Shown in pieces: positions 50,684 to 60,218 of a stretch of 64,000 bases of DNA (position 1 is its first letter; each line of letters opens with the position of its first letter). Position numbers and translations under genes: made by a program. Origin of the DNA: Cupriavidus alkaliphilus (GTDB lineage: Bacteria; Pseudomonadota; Gammaproteobacteria; Burkholderiales; Burkholderiaceae); NCBI RefSeq assembly GCF_900094595.1, contig NZ_FMAD01000010.1, positions 62,001 through 126,000 on the forward strand, given 5' to 3'. The notes beneath the pieces were generated by a model, which saw only the letters and a program-made list of their open reading frames with translations, did not search any database and was not told the DNA's origin.

Positions 50684-51466
50684 TCAGCGCTTCGCCCCCG
50701 CCCGCCCCGCCTTCGCGGCCCGTTTCACTGGCACCAGTGCGACGGCCGCCTCTTCGGCCTTGTCCGCATTCACCAGCACGCCCGCCGAGACAATGTATGC
50801 CGCAGCGCTCTCTATATCCCCACGCAGCGCCGCGCAGGCCGCTGCACCATCATGCTTGCGCAGAGCCTCGACCAGCTTGTCGTGATGCTTGACCGCCACG
50901 CGTTCTTCCACGCGGCGCGATCCGGAGCGCAGGTCGTGGTTCAGGATCGGGCCGATGCGCAGCCACGTTGACTCGATCATCTGCAACAGGATCGGCATGC
51001 GCGCCGCCGCGTAGACGGCAAAGTGCAGGGCCTGGTTCGCGGCGATGACGTCCGCGCCGTCCGGATTGCGCTTGGCCATCTCGTCGGCAAACCGGCGGTG
51101 CAGTGCCTGTACCTGCCTCAGTTCCTCATCGGTGATGCGCTCGGCCGCGGTGGCGGTGGCGAGCCCCTCGAGCTCGATGCGGATCTTCGTGATTTCCTCG
51201 AACTGGCTGACGCTCATGCGTGGCACCCGCAGCGCGCGGTTAGGCGTGAGTTCGAGGGCCTGCTCGGCCACCAGCCGATGCACCGCTTCGCGCACCGGCA
51301 TGACGCTGACCCCCAGTGCGGCGGCGATGTTGCGCAGCGAAATCTGCTCGCCCGGCATCATCTGGCCGCTGACCAGCAGGTCGCGCAGCTGTGTGTAGAC
51401 GTCTCGGCTGAGCGTCTGGCGGACAATAGGCGTGACAAGGTCGTTCAGGGGCATGCCGCGAAGCAT
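50684..51466 (-). CDS. GntR-family regulator, FCD subfamily
   Basis: The 260-residue regulator has a GntR winged helix (DVYTQLRDLLVSGQMMPGEQISLRNIAAALGVSVMPVREAVHRLVAEQALE) and an FCD domain (IRIELEGLATATAAERI, NQALHFAVYAAARMPILLQMI, KHHDKLVEAL). It ends in a Lys/Ala/Arg-rich tail. ATG 51454 is an alternative start. It is divergent from an SDR-BKACE-MFS operon with a 12-bp palindrome in between, its likely operator. Confidence 0.92.
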   Translation of the reverse strand: MLRGMPLNDLVTPIVRQTLSRDVYTQLRDLLVSGQMMPGEQISLRNIAAALGVSVMPVREAVHRLVAEQALELTPNRALRVPRMSVSQFEEITKIRIELEGLATATAAERITDEELRQVQALHRRFADEMAKRNPDGADVIAANQALHFAVYAAARMPILLQMIESTWLRIGPILNHDLRSGSRRVEERVAVKHHDKLVEALRKHDGAAACAALRGDIESAAAYIVSAGVLVNADKAEEAAVALVPVKRAAKAGRAGAKR

Positions 51467-51495
51467 AGCACATAGGGTTATTCTCTATATTTGAT

Positions 51496-51507
51496 CTGTG
51501 ATCACAG
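51496..51507. promoter_or_regulatory. 12-bp palindrome, probable GntR operator
   Basis: CTGTGATCACAG is a perfect palindrome midway between the GntR gene and the SDR operon, just downstream of a TATATT element (51486-51491). Its NGT-N-AC layout fits FCD-type GntR sites. Confidence 0.65.
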
Positions 51508-51561
51508 TTTTAATCTTCGTCCGGAAGGCAGGCATCGGCCTGTTCCCAGGAGATTGGAATC

Positions 51562-52344
51562 ATGTGGAAGGATGAATCGCTAGACGGCAAACGCGTACTG
51601 GTGACCGCTGGCGCGGACGGGATTGGCCTGGAGATTACGCGGGCCCTGGTGGAGGCGGGCGCCCGCGTCGCGGTGTGCGACGTGGCCGGCGACAGCCTCG
51701 AACGCGTCGGTGCCCAGTTGCCCGGCGTCGTGGCAATCCGGGCCGACGTGTCGAAGGAAAGCGACGTCGAGGCGCTGTTCCAGGCGGTGGATGACGCCTT
51801 CGGCGGGCTGGACGTGCTGGTCAACAATGCCGGGGTTGCCGGCCCGACTGGTGGTGTGGAAACCCTGTCGCTGGCCGACTGGGAGCGCACGCTTGCCGTC
51901 AACATCACCGGCCAGTTCCTGTGCGCCCGCGCCGCGGTGCCGCGCTTGCGGCAGGGGCGCTCGCCGTCGATCGTCAACTTGTCTTCCGCTGCCGGACATC
52001 TGGGCATGCCGGGCCGTTCCGCCTACTCCGCCTCGAAATGGGCCGTGGTGGGCTTTACCAAATCGCTCGCGCTGGAACTGGGCGCGGATGGCATCCGTGT
52101 GAACACGGTGCTGCCCGGTGCCGTCGACGGCCCGCGTATCCGCGCCGTGATCGCCGCGAAGGCCGAGTCGCTCGGCAAGCCGCTCGAGGAAGTCACGCGC
52201 AACTACACCTCGCAGGCGGCCTTGCAGCGCATGGTGACGATGCGCGACATCGCCAACATGGTGCGCTTCCTTTGCAGCGACCAGGCCGCCAATGTGCACG
52301 GCCAGGAAATGGTCGTCGACGGCCTGACCCAGGCGCTCAGCTAG
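51562..52344 (+). CDS. Short-chain dehydrogenase/reductase
   Basis: The 260-residue classical SDR has the cofactor motif TAGADGIG (15-22), NNAG (88-91), Asn114, the catalytic Ser in NLSSAAG (about 142), and Tyr155/Lys159 in YSASK. It probably oxidises a hydroxy acid to a keto acid with NAD(P). Coupled genes encode a beta-keto acid cleavage enzyme and an importer, suggesting that the product is a beta-keto acid. Confidence 0.93.
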   Translation: MWKDESLDGKRVLVTAGADGIGLEITRALVEAGARVAVCDVAGDSLERVGAQLPGVVAIRADVSKESDVEALFQAVDDAFGGLDVLVNNAGVAGPTGGVETLSLADWERTLAVNITGQFLCARAAVPRLRQGRSPSIVNLSSAAGHLGMPGRSAYSASKWAVVGFTKSLALELGADGIRVNTVLPGAVDGPRIRAVIAAKAESLGKPLEEVTRNYTSQAALQRMVTMRDIANMVRFLCSDQAANVHGQEMVVDGLTQALS

Positions 52345-52418
52345 CGCGCCCGGCGCTTTGCGGGGGCCGACGGATATCCGCGGCCCACCCTCCGACCCAA
52401 CCCGATCAAGGAACCACC

Positions 52419-53351
52419 ATGGCCAAGCGAGCCAAAGCCATCATCACCTGCGCCCCGACCGGCGCCATCCACACGCCCAGCATGTCGCCCCATTTGCCGG
52501 TGACGGCCGACGAGATCGCCAGCGCTGCCATCGACGCGGCACGCGCTGGCGCCGCCATCCTGCATCTGCACGCCCGCGACCCGAAGGACGGACGCCCGTC
52601 GCAAGACCCCGAGCTGTTCCGGCCGTTCCTCAGCATGATCAGCGCCGAGACCAACGCCGTGATCAATATCACCACCGGCGGCAGCCCGCACATGACGGTG
52701 GAAGAGCGCATGCTGCCGGCCACCACCTTCAAGCCGGAACTGGCCTCGCTGAACATGGGCTCGATGAACTTCGGCCTGTTCCCGATGCTGGAGCGCTTCA
52801 AGGATTTCCGTCACGACTGGGAGCGCGAACACCTGGAGAACAGCCGCAACCTGATCTTCAAGAACACGTACCAGGACATCGAGAACATCCTGCGCATCGG
52901 CAATGCCAACGGCACGCGCTTCGAGTTCGAGTGCTATGACATCAGCCATCTGTACAACCTGCGGCACTTCCTAGACCGTGGCCTGGTCAAGGGTCCGGTG
53001 TTTATCCAGTCCGTGTTCGGCATCCTGGGCGGCATCGGGCCTGATCCGGAAGACCTGATGCACATGCACCGCACCGCGCAGCGCCTGTTCGGCGACCAGT
53101 TCCGCTGGTCTATCCTGGGAGCCGGCCGCAATCAGATTCCGCTGGCCACCATCGGCGCTGCAATGGGCGCCAACGTGCGCGTCGGCCTGGAGGACTCGCT
53201 CTGGATCGGCCCGGGCCAGCTGGCCGCATCCAGCGCCGAGCAGGTCACGCGCATCCGGACCGTGCTGGAAGCGCTGAACATCGACGTCGCCACCCCCGAC
53301 GAAGCCCGCGACATCCTCGACCTCAAGGGCGCCGCAGGCACCGCCTTCTGA
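52419..53351 (+). CDS. BKACE (3-keto-5-aminohexanoate cleavage-like) enzyme
   Basis: The 310-residue zinc-dependent enzyme belongs to the beta-keto acid cleavage family (DUF849): KAIITCAPTGAIHTPSMSPHLPVTADEI, the zinc ligands His49/His51 in ILHLHARDP, NITTGGSP, and a distal Glu in VRVGLEDSLWIGPGQLA. BKACEs condense a beta-keto acid with acetyl-CoA to give a CoA ester plus acetoacetate. The long upstream frame is discarded because ATG 52419 has AAGGA upstream and the family N-terminus. Confidence 0.94.
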   Translation: MAKRAKAIITCAPTGAIHTPSMSPHLPVTADEIASAAIDAARAGAAILHLHARDPKDGRPSQDPELFRPFLSMISAETNAVINITTGGSPHMTVEERMLPATTFKPELASLNMGSMNFGLFPMLERFKDFRHDWEREHLENSRNLIFKNTYQDIENILRIGNANGTRFEFECYDISHLYNLRHFLDRGLVKGPVFIQSVFGILGGIGPDPEDLMHMHRTAQRLFGDQFRWSILGAGRNQIPLATIGAAMGANVRVGLEDSLWIGPGQLAASSAEQVTRIRTVLEALNIDVATPDEARDILDLKGAAGTAF

Positions 53352-53471
53352 ACCGCCGGGCCGCCACGGCGCGGCCCGGGCAGGCATCGATCACCGAAAG
53401 ACATCAACCAGGCCGAATGGCAAGCCCGCGCCACGCGCGTGGCGCCGTATCCGCCGATGGAGACCACACCC

Positions 53472-54779
53472 ATGCAGACCGTACCCGCCTCGGGCGCACC
53501 GCCGCTGGCCGCGCCGACCGACCGCCCGCTGACCGCGCTACTGTTCCGCAAGCTCATGCCCTTGCTGGTGCTGTCGTACGTGATCAGCTTCCTGGACCGC
53601 ACCAACATCGCCCTGGCCAAGACCCACATCGCGGTCGACCTGAACATCTCGGCCGCCGCCTACGGCCTGGGCGCCGGCCTGTTCTTCCTCAGCTACGCCT
53701 TCCTGGAGATCCCGAGCAACCTGATCATGCATCGGGTCGGGGCGCGCTTCTGGATCACACGCATCATGGTGACGTGGGGCCTGCTATCCGCGGCGATGGC
53801 CTTTGTCCAGGGCGAGACTTCCTTCTACATCATGCGGGTGCTACTGGGCGCGGCCGAGGCCGGACTCTTTCCCGGCGTCATGCTCTACCTGACCTACTGG
53901 TTCGGCCGCGAAGATCGCGCGCGGGCGGTGGGCTACTTCCTGCTCGGCGTCTGCATCGCCAACATCGTTAGCGGCCCGCTGGGCGGCGCCCTGCTGGCCA
54001 TGGACGGCATCTGGGGGTTCAAGGGCTGGCAATGGATGTTCGTGCTCGAAGGCCTGCCCGCCGTATTCCTGGCCGCCGTAGTTTGGAAGAAGCTGCCCGA
54101 CGGACCGGACAGCGCGCCGTGGCTGACGCCCGCTCAGGCCCAGGCCGTGCGCACCCGTCTTGCCGCGGAAGCCGCCGATGCCAGCACCGGCAAGGCCGGC
54201 CACTCATTCCTGGGCGCCATGCGCGATCCGCAGGTCTGGCTGGCGATCTTCATCTACTTCTGCCACCAGATCTCGATCTACACGGTGATCTTCTTCCTGC
54301 CGGGCATCATCGGCACCTACGGCAAGCTCACGCCCGTGGAGATCGGCTTGCTCAATTCGCTGCCGTGGATCGCCGCCGCCATCGGCGCCGCCTGGCTGCC
54401 CCGCCATGCCAATACTCCCGGCCGCGGCCGCCGACTGCTGTGCCTGGGACTGGCGGTGATGGCCGGCGGCCTGCTGATCGCCGCCTTCGCCGGTCCGGTG
54501 ATGGCGCTGGTGGGCTTCTCGCTGACCGCGCTGATGTTCTTCGTGGTGCAGTCGATCGTGTTCCTGTTTCCGTCGTCGCGGCTGAAGGGTGTGGCGCTGG
54601 CGGGCGGGCTGGCGCTGATAAATACCTGCGGGCTGATTGGAGGATTCATCGGGCCGTCGGTGATGGGCGTGATCGAGCAGACGACCGGGAGCACGCGTAA
54701 TGGGCTGATCATCATGGCGGCGCTGCTGTTGGTGGCGTGTGCGGTGGCGCCTGCGCTGCGGCAGGGGCAGGAGCGTTGA
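53472..54779 (+). CDS. MFS transporter, ACS family
   Basis: The 435-residue, 12-TM importer has VISFLDRTNIALAKTHIAVDL in the first helix, LEIPSNLIMHRVGARFWITRI and LGAAEAGLFPGVMLYLTYWFGREDRARAV, typical of anion:cation symporters. It likely imports the acid processed by the SDR and BKACE enzymes. ATG 53472 has GGAGA upstream at good spacing; GTG/ATG starts at 53439 and 53457 are less likely. Confidence 0.92.
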   Translation: MQTVPASGAPPLAAPTDRPLTALLFRKLMPLLVLSYVISFLDRTNIALAKTHIAVDLNISAAAYGLGAGLFFLSYAFLEIPSNLIMHRVGARFWITRIMVTWGLLSAAMAFVQGETSFYIMRVLLGAAEAGLFPGVMLYLTYWFGREDRARAVGYFLLGVCIANIVSGPLGGALLAMDGIWGFKGWQWMFVLEGLPAVFLAAVVWKKLPDGPDSAPWLTPAQAQAVRTRLAAEAADASTGKAGHSFLGAMRDPQVWLAIFIYFCHQISIYTVIFFLPGIIGTYGKLTPVEIGLLNSLPWIAAAIGAAWLPRHANTPGRGRRLLCLGLAVMAGGLLIAAFAGPVMALVGFSLTALMFFVVQSIVFLFPSSRLKGVALAGGLALINTCGLIGGFIGPSVMGVIEQTTGSTRNGLIIMAALLLVACAVAPALRQGQER

Positions 54780-54825
54780 CAGGCGTACCGTGGAGCCTGC
54801 TCAATCGCCTCCCACCCTAATATCA

Positions 54826-55692
54826 CTATCGAATCGGCGTCAGCAACGCCGGAGCACCGAACCCATCGAGCCGGGCATTGCTTCTTCCAAAGAAGCTTTC
54901 CCAGAACGCCTTCAACGCCTCAATGCTTTGCGGCGAGCGATAGGAAGCCGCTGCGTTACGCGCTCCCTTCGGCTCTGGAACAATCCCGGCGCCCATCACA
55001 TACACGGACGCCCCACCAAAGTCCGCACGCACGTTCGCCTTCTCGACCTTGCGCAACTCCTGCGCAGGGTCGATTTGCCGCATGCGTTCCTGGCTGTAAA
55101 AGCTCGAGACCGACGAGTTCTCCAGCATGTCAGACACGATGAGCACAGTCTTCTGCTGCGCCGTCACCTCGCGCACCGCCTGCGATACCGCGGCAACGCT
55201 TGCCAGCACGTCAGAGCGGGCCAGCGCTTCGCTGCTTCCTTGCAGGGCTTCCCGAACCGAGTCCGCCACCAGCCTGGTGCCGTAAGCGTATTGCGACTTC
55301 AGGCATGCATCGAAGCTTTTCAGTGTCCTGACCGCCGTGGCATCGCGCACTGACTGGTCGAGCAGTGGTGCCTCCAGCGTTCCGCCCGCCAACTGCTGCA
55401 GGTAGCGGCCTTGCGCATAGGCGGAGAAGCTGTAGACGCGGAATGTCGTTCCTGGCTTTAGCAGGCCCTGCAGGTGGCGGCCCAGTTCCGCAACGAGCTT
55501 ATCGTCCAACACCGTAGTCTGGTCGATCATCAGGAACACCGCGCGCTGCGCCGATGCCGGTATGCCGAGCTGGTTGGCGGCATAGCAGCTAGGCATGTCG
55601 GGTGCGGCCAGAGCGGGTCCACACAGCAATGTGGTAGCAAGGGCCAGCCATGCCGCGCCCTGCCGTATGCCTGCGGCGGATACGTTCGCCAT
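54826..55692 (-). CDS. Secreted protein with VWA-like fold, unrecognised family
   Basis: The 288-residue product has a signal peptide (cleavage about residue 29, ALA before APDMPSC). The mature part reads like a von Willebrand A-type Rossmann domain: AVFLMIDQTTVLDDKLVAELGRHLQGLLKPGTTFRVYSFSAYAQG, then TVLIVSDMLENSSVSSFY and VYVMGAGIV. The classical MIDAS DxSxS is not clear (DQT). It follows the five-TM gene by 1 nt and is the last gene of a three-gene set. Confidence 0.75.
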   Translation of the reverse strand: MANVSAAGIRQGAAWLALATTLLCGPALAAPDMPSCYAANQLGIPASAQRAVFLMIDQTTVLDDKLVAELGRHLQGLLKPGTTFRVYSFSAYAQGRYLQQLAGGTLEAPLLDQSVRDATAVRTLKSFDACLKSQYAYGTRLVADSVREALQGSSEALARSDVLASVAAVSQAVREVTAQQKTVLIVSDMLENSSVSSFYSQERMRQIDPAQELRKVEKANVRADFGGASVYVMGAGIVPEPKGARNAAASYRSPQSIEALKAFWESFFGRSNARLDGFGAPALLTPIR

Positions 55693-55693
55693 G

Positions 55694-57193
55694 TCAGAGA
55701 AGTGCTTCCAGGCGTGCACGTTCGGCCTCCTTGTTGCGTTCCTCTTCTTCCTTGCGTGCTTGCTCCTCGGCGCGGCGGGCGGCCTCCTGTGCCGCCTTGC
55801 GCTCAGCAAGGCTCGCCGTGACGTCGTTGCGCACAGGGTCCGGCAGGCTCTGGAGCAACGCCACTGCATCCGCCTTGCGGCCGGCAGCAGTCATGGCGTC
55901 GATGCGCGCAAGCACACTCGCAGTGTCAGTGAAGTTTTCAGCGGCCGAGGGGATGCTGGCCTGCGCCGCACTGCCGGCAGCGGTGACGCGCGCGCGCGAC
56001 ACGCGCGCATCCATCAGGTAGTCGTCAAAGGTATGTTCGAGCCGCAGACCATCGTTGGCGCGCCGTTCGCTCATCTTCTGCTGCAAGGTCTGCAGCTTCG
56101 ACTGAGCGACCTGCATGAGCGGCGTGAAGAATGCCAGGTAATCATCATAGGTTGAGAACCCTCCCGTGCCGCGGTAGGCCGCCTTGCTTTCCTTACCGGC
56201 GAAGCCCCATTTGTAGCCGCCCGCAATGCCGACCAACTGCGTGATTGCAAAGATGAACGCAAGCATCAGGAAGGCAGCGAGACCTTCGTCGGCATAAGCG
56301 GCATGGCCGTCGGCCATGGCTTTGTCGTCGGCCTTCTGCTGGGCCTGGCGAAGTTCGTCCGGCAGAGACTGGCCAAGCTTGTCGAACGGATTACCAGCGC
56401 CGGGCGCTTCGGAGACCAGTGCGGTTTGCGCGGTACGCTCGGCTTCCAGGTGCTTCACACGCATTACGGTAGAAACCACCGAGACAAAGACGATGATGAC
56501 CGCCGCCACGCCCACCATGAAATAGCTGCGACTGGTGCCCACGCGGTTTACACACTGTTTGTACTCGGGCTCAGCATCGTCCTTTTCTTGCGGATCGTTC
56601 AGCTTGATGTTGTGGCTGGCAAATTTTCCCGGCTGGCCCTCGCCGCGCCACTCCGAGTCGGCCTTGGCGATCAGGTTGCTGCGGTAGAGCTGGTGTCCGG
56701 CACTGTGCATCACGAACACAAAGATCACGCACAGCACGAACACAATTGCCCACATCAGCAACTGGCGCGCGTTCTCGCTGCCGCCTTCGCCGGCCATCCA
56801 CGTGCCCAGCATGTACGAGAAGCCCAGGCCTTCCGCCAGCACAAGCACGCACAATAGCCCCATCATCCATCCCGGCGTCGGCGAGCGCCCAAGGTCATGT
56901 GCCTTGGAAAGATAGGTCAGCCGCTTGTTGAACTCTTCCTCCGTGGTGAAATGAATGAACTGCTTGTATGCGTCGCACAGCGTGCGTTCGGACAAGGTCC
57001 AGGACTTGTCCTTGGCAAAGCGCGTCGTATCGCGGGACAGACGCGCGATCTTGCCGATCAGCGGCACGCTGTACCAGAGGTTCATCAATGCAAAGTCGAT
57101 CCGAAACTTGTTGCCCAGGTACACCATCAGCAACACCGCGAGAGCGAGCGCCGAGTTCAGCGCCGCAAGGTTGTCATTGATCCATTGACTCAT
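55694..57193 (-). CDS. Five-TM membrane protein with C-terminal coiled coil
   Basis: The 499-residue protein has hydrophobic helices at about 12-27, 109-130, 146-166, 224-244 and 304-326. A large cytoplasmic/periplasmic segment (335-460) follows, then a highly charged coiled coil (462-499, rich in E/R/A/K). I do not recognise the family; the mix of long loops and a terminal charged helix suggests a scaffold or signalling role in the inner membrane. It sits between an OmpA-like lipoprotein gene and a secreted VWA-like gene. Confidence 0.78.
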   Translation of the reverse strand: MSQWINDNLAALNSALALAVLLMVYLGNKFRIDFALMNLWYSVPLIGKIARLSRDTTRFAKDKSWTLSERTLCDAYKQFIHFTTEEEFNKRLTYLSKAHDLGRSPTPGWMMGLLCVLVLAEGLGFSYMLGTWMAGEGGSENARQLLMWAIVFVLCVIFVFVMHSAGHQLYRSNLIAKADSEWRGEGQPGKFASHNIKLNDPQEKDDAEPEYKQCVNRVGTSRSYFMVGVAAVIIVFVSVVSTVMRVKHLEAERTAQTALVSEAPGAGNPFDKLGQSLPDELRQAQQKADDKAMADGHAAYADEGLAAFLMLAFIFAITQLVGIAGGYKWGFAGKESKAAYRGTGGFSTYDDYLAFFTPLMQVAQSKLQTLQQKMSERRANDGLRLEHTFDDYLMDARVSRARVTAAGSAAQASIPSAAENFTDTASVLARIDAMTAAGRKADAVALLQSLPDPVRNDVTASLAERKAAQEAARRAEEQARKEEEERNKEAERARLEALL

Positions 57194-57218
57194 TGTCTTG
57201 ATCTTTATCGTTCGTTAA

Positions 57219-59003
57219 TCAGATCTTGCCGCCAGCCATGCGCGGATTGAATGCGGCGGAGTAGCTGTTGCCGTCTTTGTCGTAGCGCAGCCACGATCCG
57301 CGCGCATGGTCAGGCGAGGCGTGCGGGATCACGATGTCCAGGCATTGCAGCGGCGCCTTGTTGACGAACACGCGATAGAGCAGGCCCTTGTCGCCACGAT
57401 AGGTATTCACCTGTGCCTCGGTGCGCAGATCCGGGTTCTGCTTTGCTTCGTGGTAGTCCTGATAGACCAGCACTTCAGGGCGGCGCGCCGGCGCGCCGCC
57501 GTCGCGCAACACCGCCACGCCCTTCAGCGCTACCAGATGGCCATTGACGGTATCCGACCAGCTGGTGTCGTACAGGCCGGGCATGTAGTCGGCGGTGCGA
57601 TAGGCCTTGTCGTTGCTGAGCGATTTGACGGCGCGCGCCTCGCGTGGCCGGTCCTGGTCGCAGCGTGCCAGCGGCGTGTCGGCTACCGCAGAGGAGATCA
57701 AGGCGAAGCCGCCAGGCCGATCGAGCTTGCCGAGATCCGGCACCATCGCGCTGCGGCCCGAAGGCGTGCCACCGAAATCGATCAACGGGGCGCTTGTCAT
57801 ACGTGCCTGCGGCGCAGCACTCTTCTTCTGCGCTGCAGCGGGCGCGCCAGGGCTGGCGCCGGAAGCCATGGCTGGCCGTTCATCGGCCCGCGCCTTTCCA
57901 GCATCGCTACGCGCCTCGCCTTGCTGCGGCGGGCGGTTCGAAGCGTTGCGCGCGGAGGGTTGTGATTTCACCTGGTCACCGTGGCGAGTAGTCGCTGCCG
58001 CTTTCGCCTGTGTGGCGCCCCTCGGTTCACCGCCTTCCTTGCCGGACTGCACTGGCTCCGCGGCAGACTCGCGATAGAACGCCACGTTCGGCCGGCGCGC
58101 GTCGAGATACGTGGCAAAGGCCGCTTCGTCGGTCACATCCACGATTTCGACGCGGCGATTCTTTGCACGCCCCGCTTCGTCGCGATTGTCCGCCAGCGGC
58201 ATCGTTTCTCCCGCGCCCTGGTAGTAGAGCTGCGCCTCCGCCACCCCCGCATCGCGGAACAGTGCCGCAACGGCACGCGCACGCTGTTCCGACAGCTCAG
58301 CGTTCAGCCTGGAACTGCCCGTATCGTCGGTATGCCCGATCAGCAGGATGCGCCGCGACTTCAGCGCCTCGACGGCCTGCCGCTCCTGTGCCGAGGATTG
58401 GGGGCCAAGCTGCCTGGCATGCGCCGCATACGCGTACTGCTGGGCGATTTCCGCAAAGGCAACTCGGGCTTCCGGCGCGAGCGCGCTGGATCCGGAAGCA
58501 AACTGGGCAGTGCCGCCGGTACCGGTGTCGCGCACCGACACGGACATGCCGATGCCGCCTTGCTCACGCTCCCGCGATGCCGGCGCCATCGCACTGCCGT
58601 CGGCTGCAATGTCGACCATCGTGACATCCAGCCCGTGCTTCTTTGCAATGCGCGACAGCTCGCAACGGCGGCGATCCATGTCGGCCCCGATCAGTCCGCC
58701 TAACGCCGCACCGACGCCTGCGCCGACCAGTGTGCCCACCTTCTTGTTGCTCGATACGACATTGCCAAGCACGGCCCCCGCGATAACACCCGCCGCAATC
58801 CCGATATTGCGGGCGTTATTGGAGCAAGGGTCATCGCTGGCAAAGGTCTCTTTCAGATAGGCTCCCGGCGCGGTTGCGCATCCGGTAACCATCGAACAGG
58901 CAACCGCCAGACTGGTCCACCGCCACACGTTGCGTGTAGCTGCCCTTGCCATCGTTTGTGGCGCGCGGTGTGAGCCGCCAACCGTCTTCCTCTCTTTGTG
59001 CAT
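57219..59003 (-). CDS. OmpA-family lipoprotein with glycine-zipper and C-terminal extension
   Basis: The 594-residue protein has a lipobox MVTGC, a glycine-zipper segment (NIGIAAGVIAGAVLGNVV, VGAGVGAALGGLIGADMDRR), a peptidoglycan-binding OmpA domain (ILLIGHTDDTGSSRLNAELSEQRARAVAALF, YYQGAGETMPLADN, KNRRVEIVDV) and a disordered Pro/Ala/Lys linker. A further ~170-residue C-terminal domain of unknown type follows. It links the outer membrane to the cell wall. The start could also be ATG 58952, which gives a more typical 25-residue signal; 59003 has an AGAGG site. Confidence 0.82.
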   Translation of the reverse strand: MHKERKTVGGSHRAPQTMARAATRNVWRWTSLAVACSMVTGCATAPGAYLKETFASDDPCSNNARNIGIAAGVIAGAVLGNVVSSNKKVGTLVGAGVGAALGGLIGADMDRRRCELSRIAKKHGLDVTMVDIAADGSAMAPASREREQGGIGMSVSVRDTGTGGTAQFASGSSALAPEARVAFAEIAQQYAYAAHARQLGPQSSAQERQAVEALKSRRILLIGHTDDTGSSRLNAELSEQRARAVAALFRDAGVAEAQLYYQGAGETMPLADNRDEAGRAKNRRVEIVDVTDEAAFATYLDARRPNVAFYRESAAEPVQSGKEGGEPRGATQAKAAATTRHGDQVKSQPSARNASNRPPQQGEARSDAGKARADERPAMASGASPGAPAAAQKKSAAPQARMTSAPLIDFGGTPSGRSAMVPDLGKLDRPGGFALISSAVADTPLARCDQDRPREARAVKSLSNDKAYRTADYMPGLYDTSWSDTVNGHLVALKGVAVLRDGGAPARRPEVLVYQDYHEAKQNPDLRTEAQVNTYRGDKGLLYRVFVNKAPLQCLDIVIPHASPDHARGSWLRYDKDGNSYSAAFNPRMAGGKI

Positions 59004-59429
59004 CGACCTCTGTTCCCTGGAGCGCCTTGCCCGATCCAATGACAGGCACAATGGGGCGCTACGAGGATATCGGCAGACGTTCGGGAAACTTGAGGGCAGG
59101 TCCGCCCGCGGATGGGGGGCTCGCTGATAGGAGAATGGGCAAGGCATTGGCCCGGCCGTCGATGTTAGTGGCGGGTGGTATGCGTGCCAAGCCTCCAGGG
59201 ACCATGCTTCAGTGGGGTACGAACCGAACCGCCGGGCACAGCGTTGCGACTAAAGCAGTGAGGCCATCCGTTGCGACAGGCCCTCAATAGGAGGCCACTT
59301 TCCACGTTCCCGCGCTCGTAAACGTTGCCGAAAGCTTTGCGAAGCTGGCTCGTCTTGGTTACCGCCTGGTTCCACCTGCGATGTATGCCGTTGGATAATC
59401 TTTCCATCGACCATCTGGAGCACCCTGCA
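59004..59429. other. Divergent intergenic region between OmpA and YdcF genes
   Basis: No credible gene is visible; frames on both strands give low-complexity translations. Both promoters should be here. I see no clear palindrome or terminator. Confidence 0.4.
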
Positions 59430-60218
59430 GTGAAACGAAGCGCGCGCTGGATCCGCCTTGCCCTGGCGCTGGTTGGCGCGGTCCTGCTTGGCGACGCCGT
59501 CGCGCTGATGGGAATGGGGCTATTCAACTTCGGCATTGTGTTGCCGGGGTCTATTGGTATCGCGTTCCTGTTGCTCGCCCTGTGCTGGGACGGAGTGGCC
59601 CGGTGGCGGAAGTCAGATCGCCGGCGCCAGGTGCTTTGGCGCGCGGGCTGGATTGCGTTTGCTGTGTGGCTGGCGACTGTCGGGGCGTTCTTTTATGACA
59701 TCCGCAGCGGCATGGGCGTCCCCGCGCCAGCAGGGACTTCGGTAAAGGCGATCGTCATTCTTGGGTCAGGCACGCCCAACTGCGAGGCATCACCGACGTT
59801 GATTGCGCGGCTGGATCAGGGGTTGGTGCAGGCGCAGCGATGGCCGGAGGCCAAGGTGGTTGTGAGTGGCGGACAGGACTTCGGGCTGCGATGTGTCGAG
59901 GCGGACATCATGGCGGACTACCTTGTAGCGCGTGGGGTGGCGGCGGACAGGGTGATTCGCGAAGGACGCAGTACCAGTACCGAGGAGAACCTGGTGTTCA
60001 GCCGGCGGTTGCTGGAGGGGCAGGGCGTCGATGCCACCGCCCCCGTTGTGGTGGTGACCAGCGACTTCCATGTACGGCGGGCGGTGAAGATCGCCGGGAA
60101 GGCTGGCTTTGGCAAAGTCGCCGGAGTCGGTGCTGGAACGCCGCTCTACCTTCGATATAACGCCTGGCTCCGCGAGTACTTCGCAGCGATCAGCGGATGG
60201 GCGTTGAGGGAGTATTGA
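59430..60218 (+). CDS. YdcF/ElyC/SanA-family (DUF218) membrane protein
   Basis: The 262-residue protein has three N-terminal hydrophobic helices and a periplasmic DUF218 domain: KAIVILGSGTPN, ARLDQGLVQAQRWPEAKVVVSGGQDFG, EADIMADYLVARGVAADRVIREGRSTSTEENLVFSRRLL and VVTSDFHVRRAVKIA. Relatives such as ElyC affect envelope lipid-carrier or peptidoglycan metabolism. GTG 59430 has GGAG nine nt upstream; in-frame starts at 59325 and 59385 are possible. Confidence 0.88.
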   Translation: MKRSARWIRLALALVGAVLLGDAVALMGMGLFNFGIVLPGSIGIAFLLLALCWDGVARWRKSDRRRQVLWRAGWIAFAVWLATVGAFFYDIRSGMGVPAPAGTSVKAIVILGSGTPNCEASPTLIARLDQGLVQAQRWPEAKVVVSGGQDFGLRCVEADIMADYLVARGVAADRVIREGRSTSTEENLVFSRRLLEGQGVDATAPVVVVTSDFHVRRAVKIAGKAGFGKVAGVGAGTPLYLRYNAWLREYFAAISGWALREY

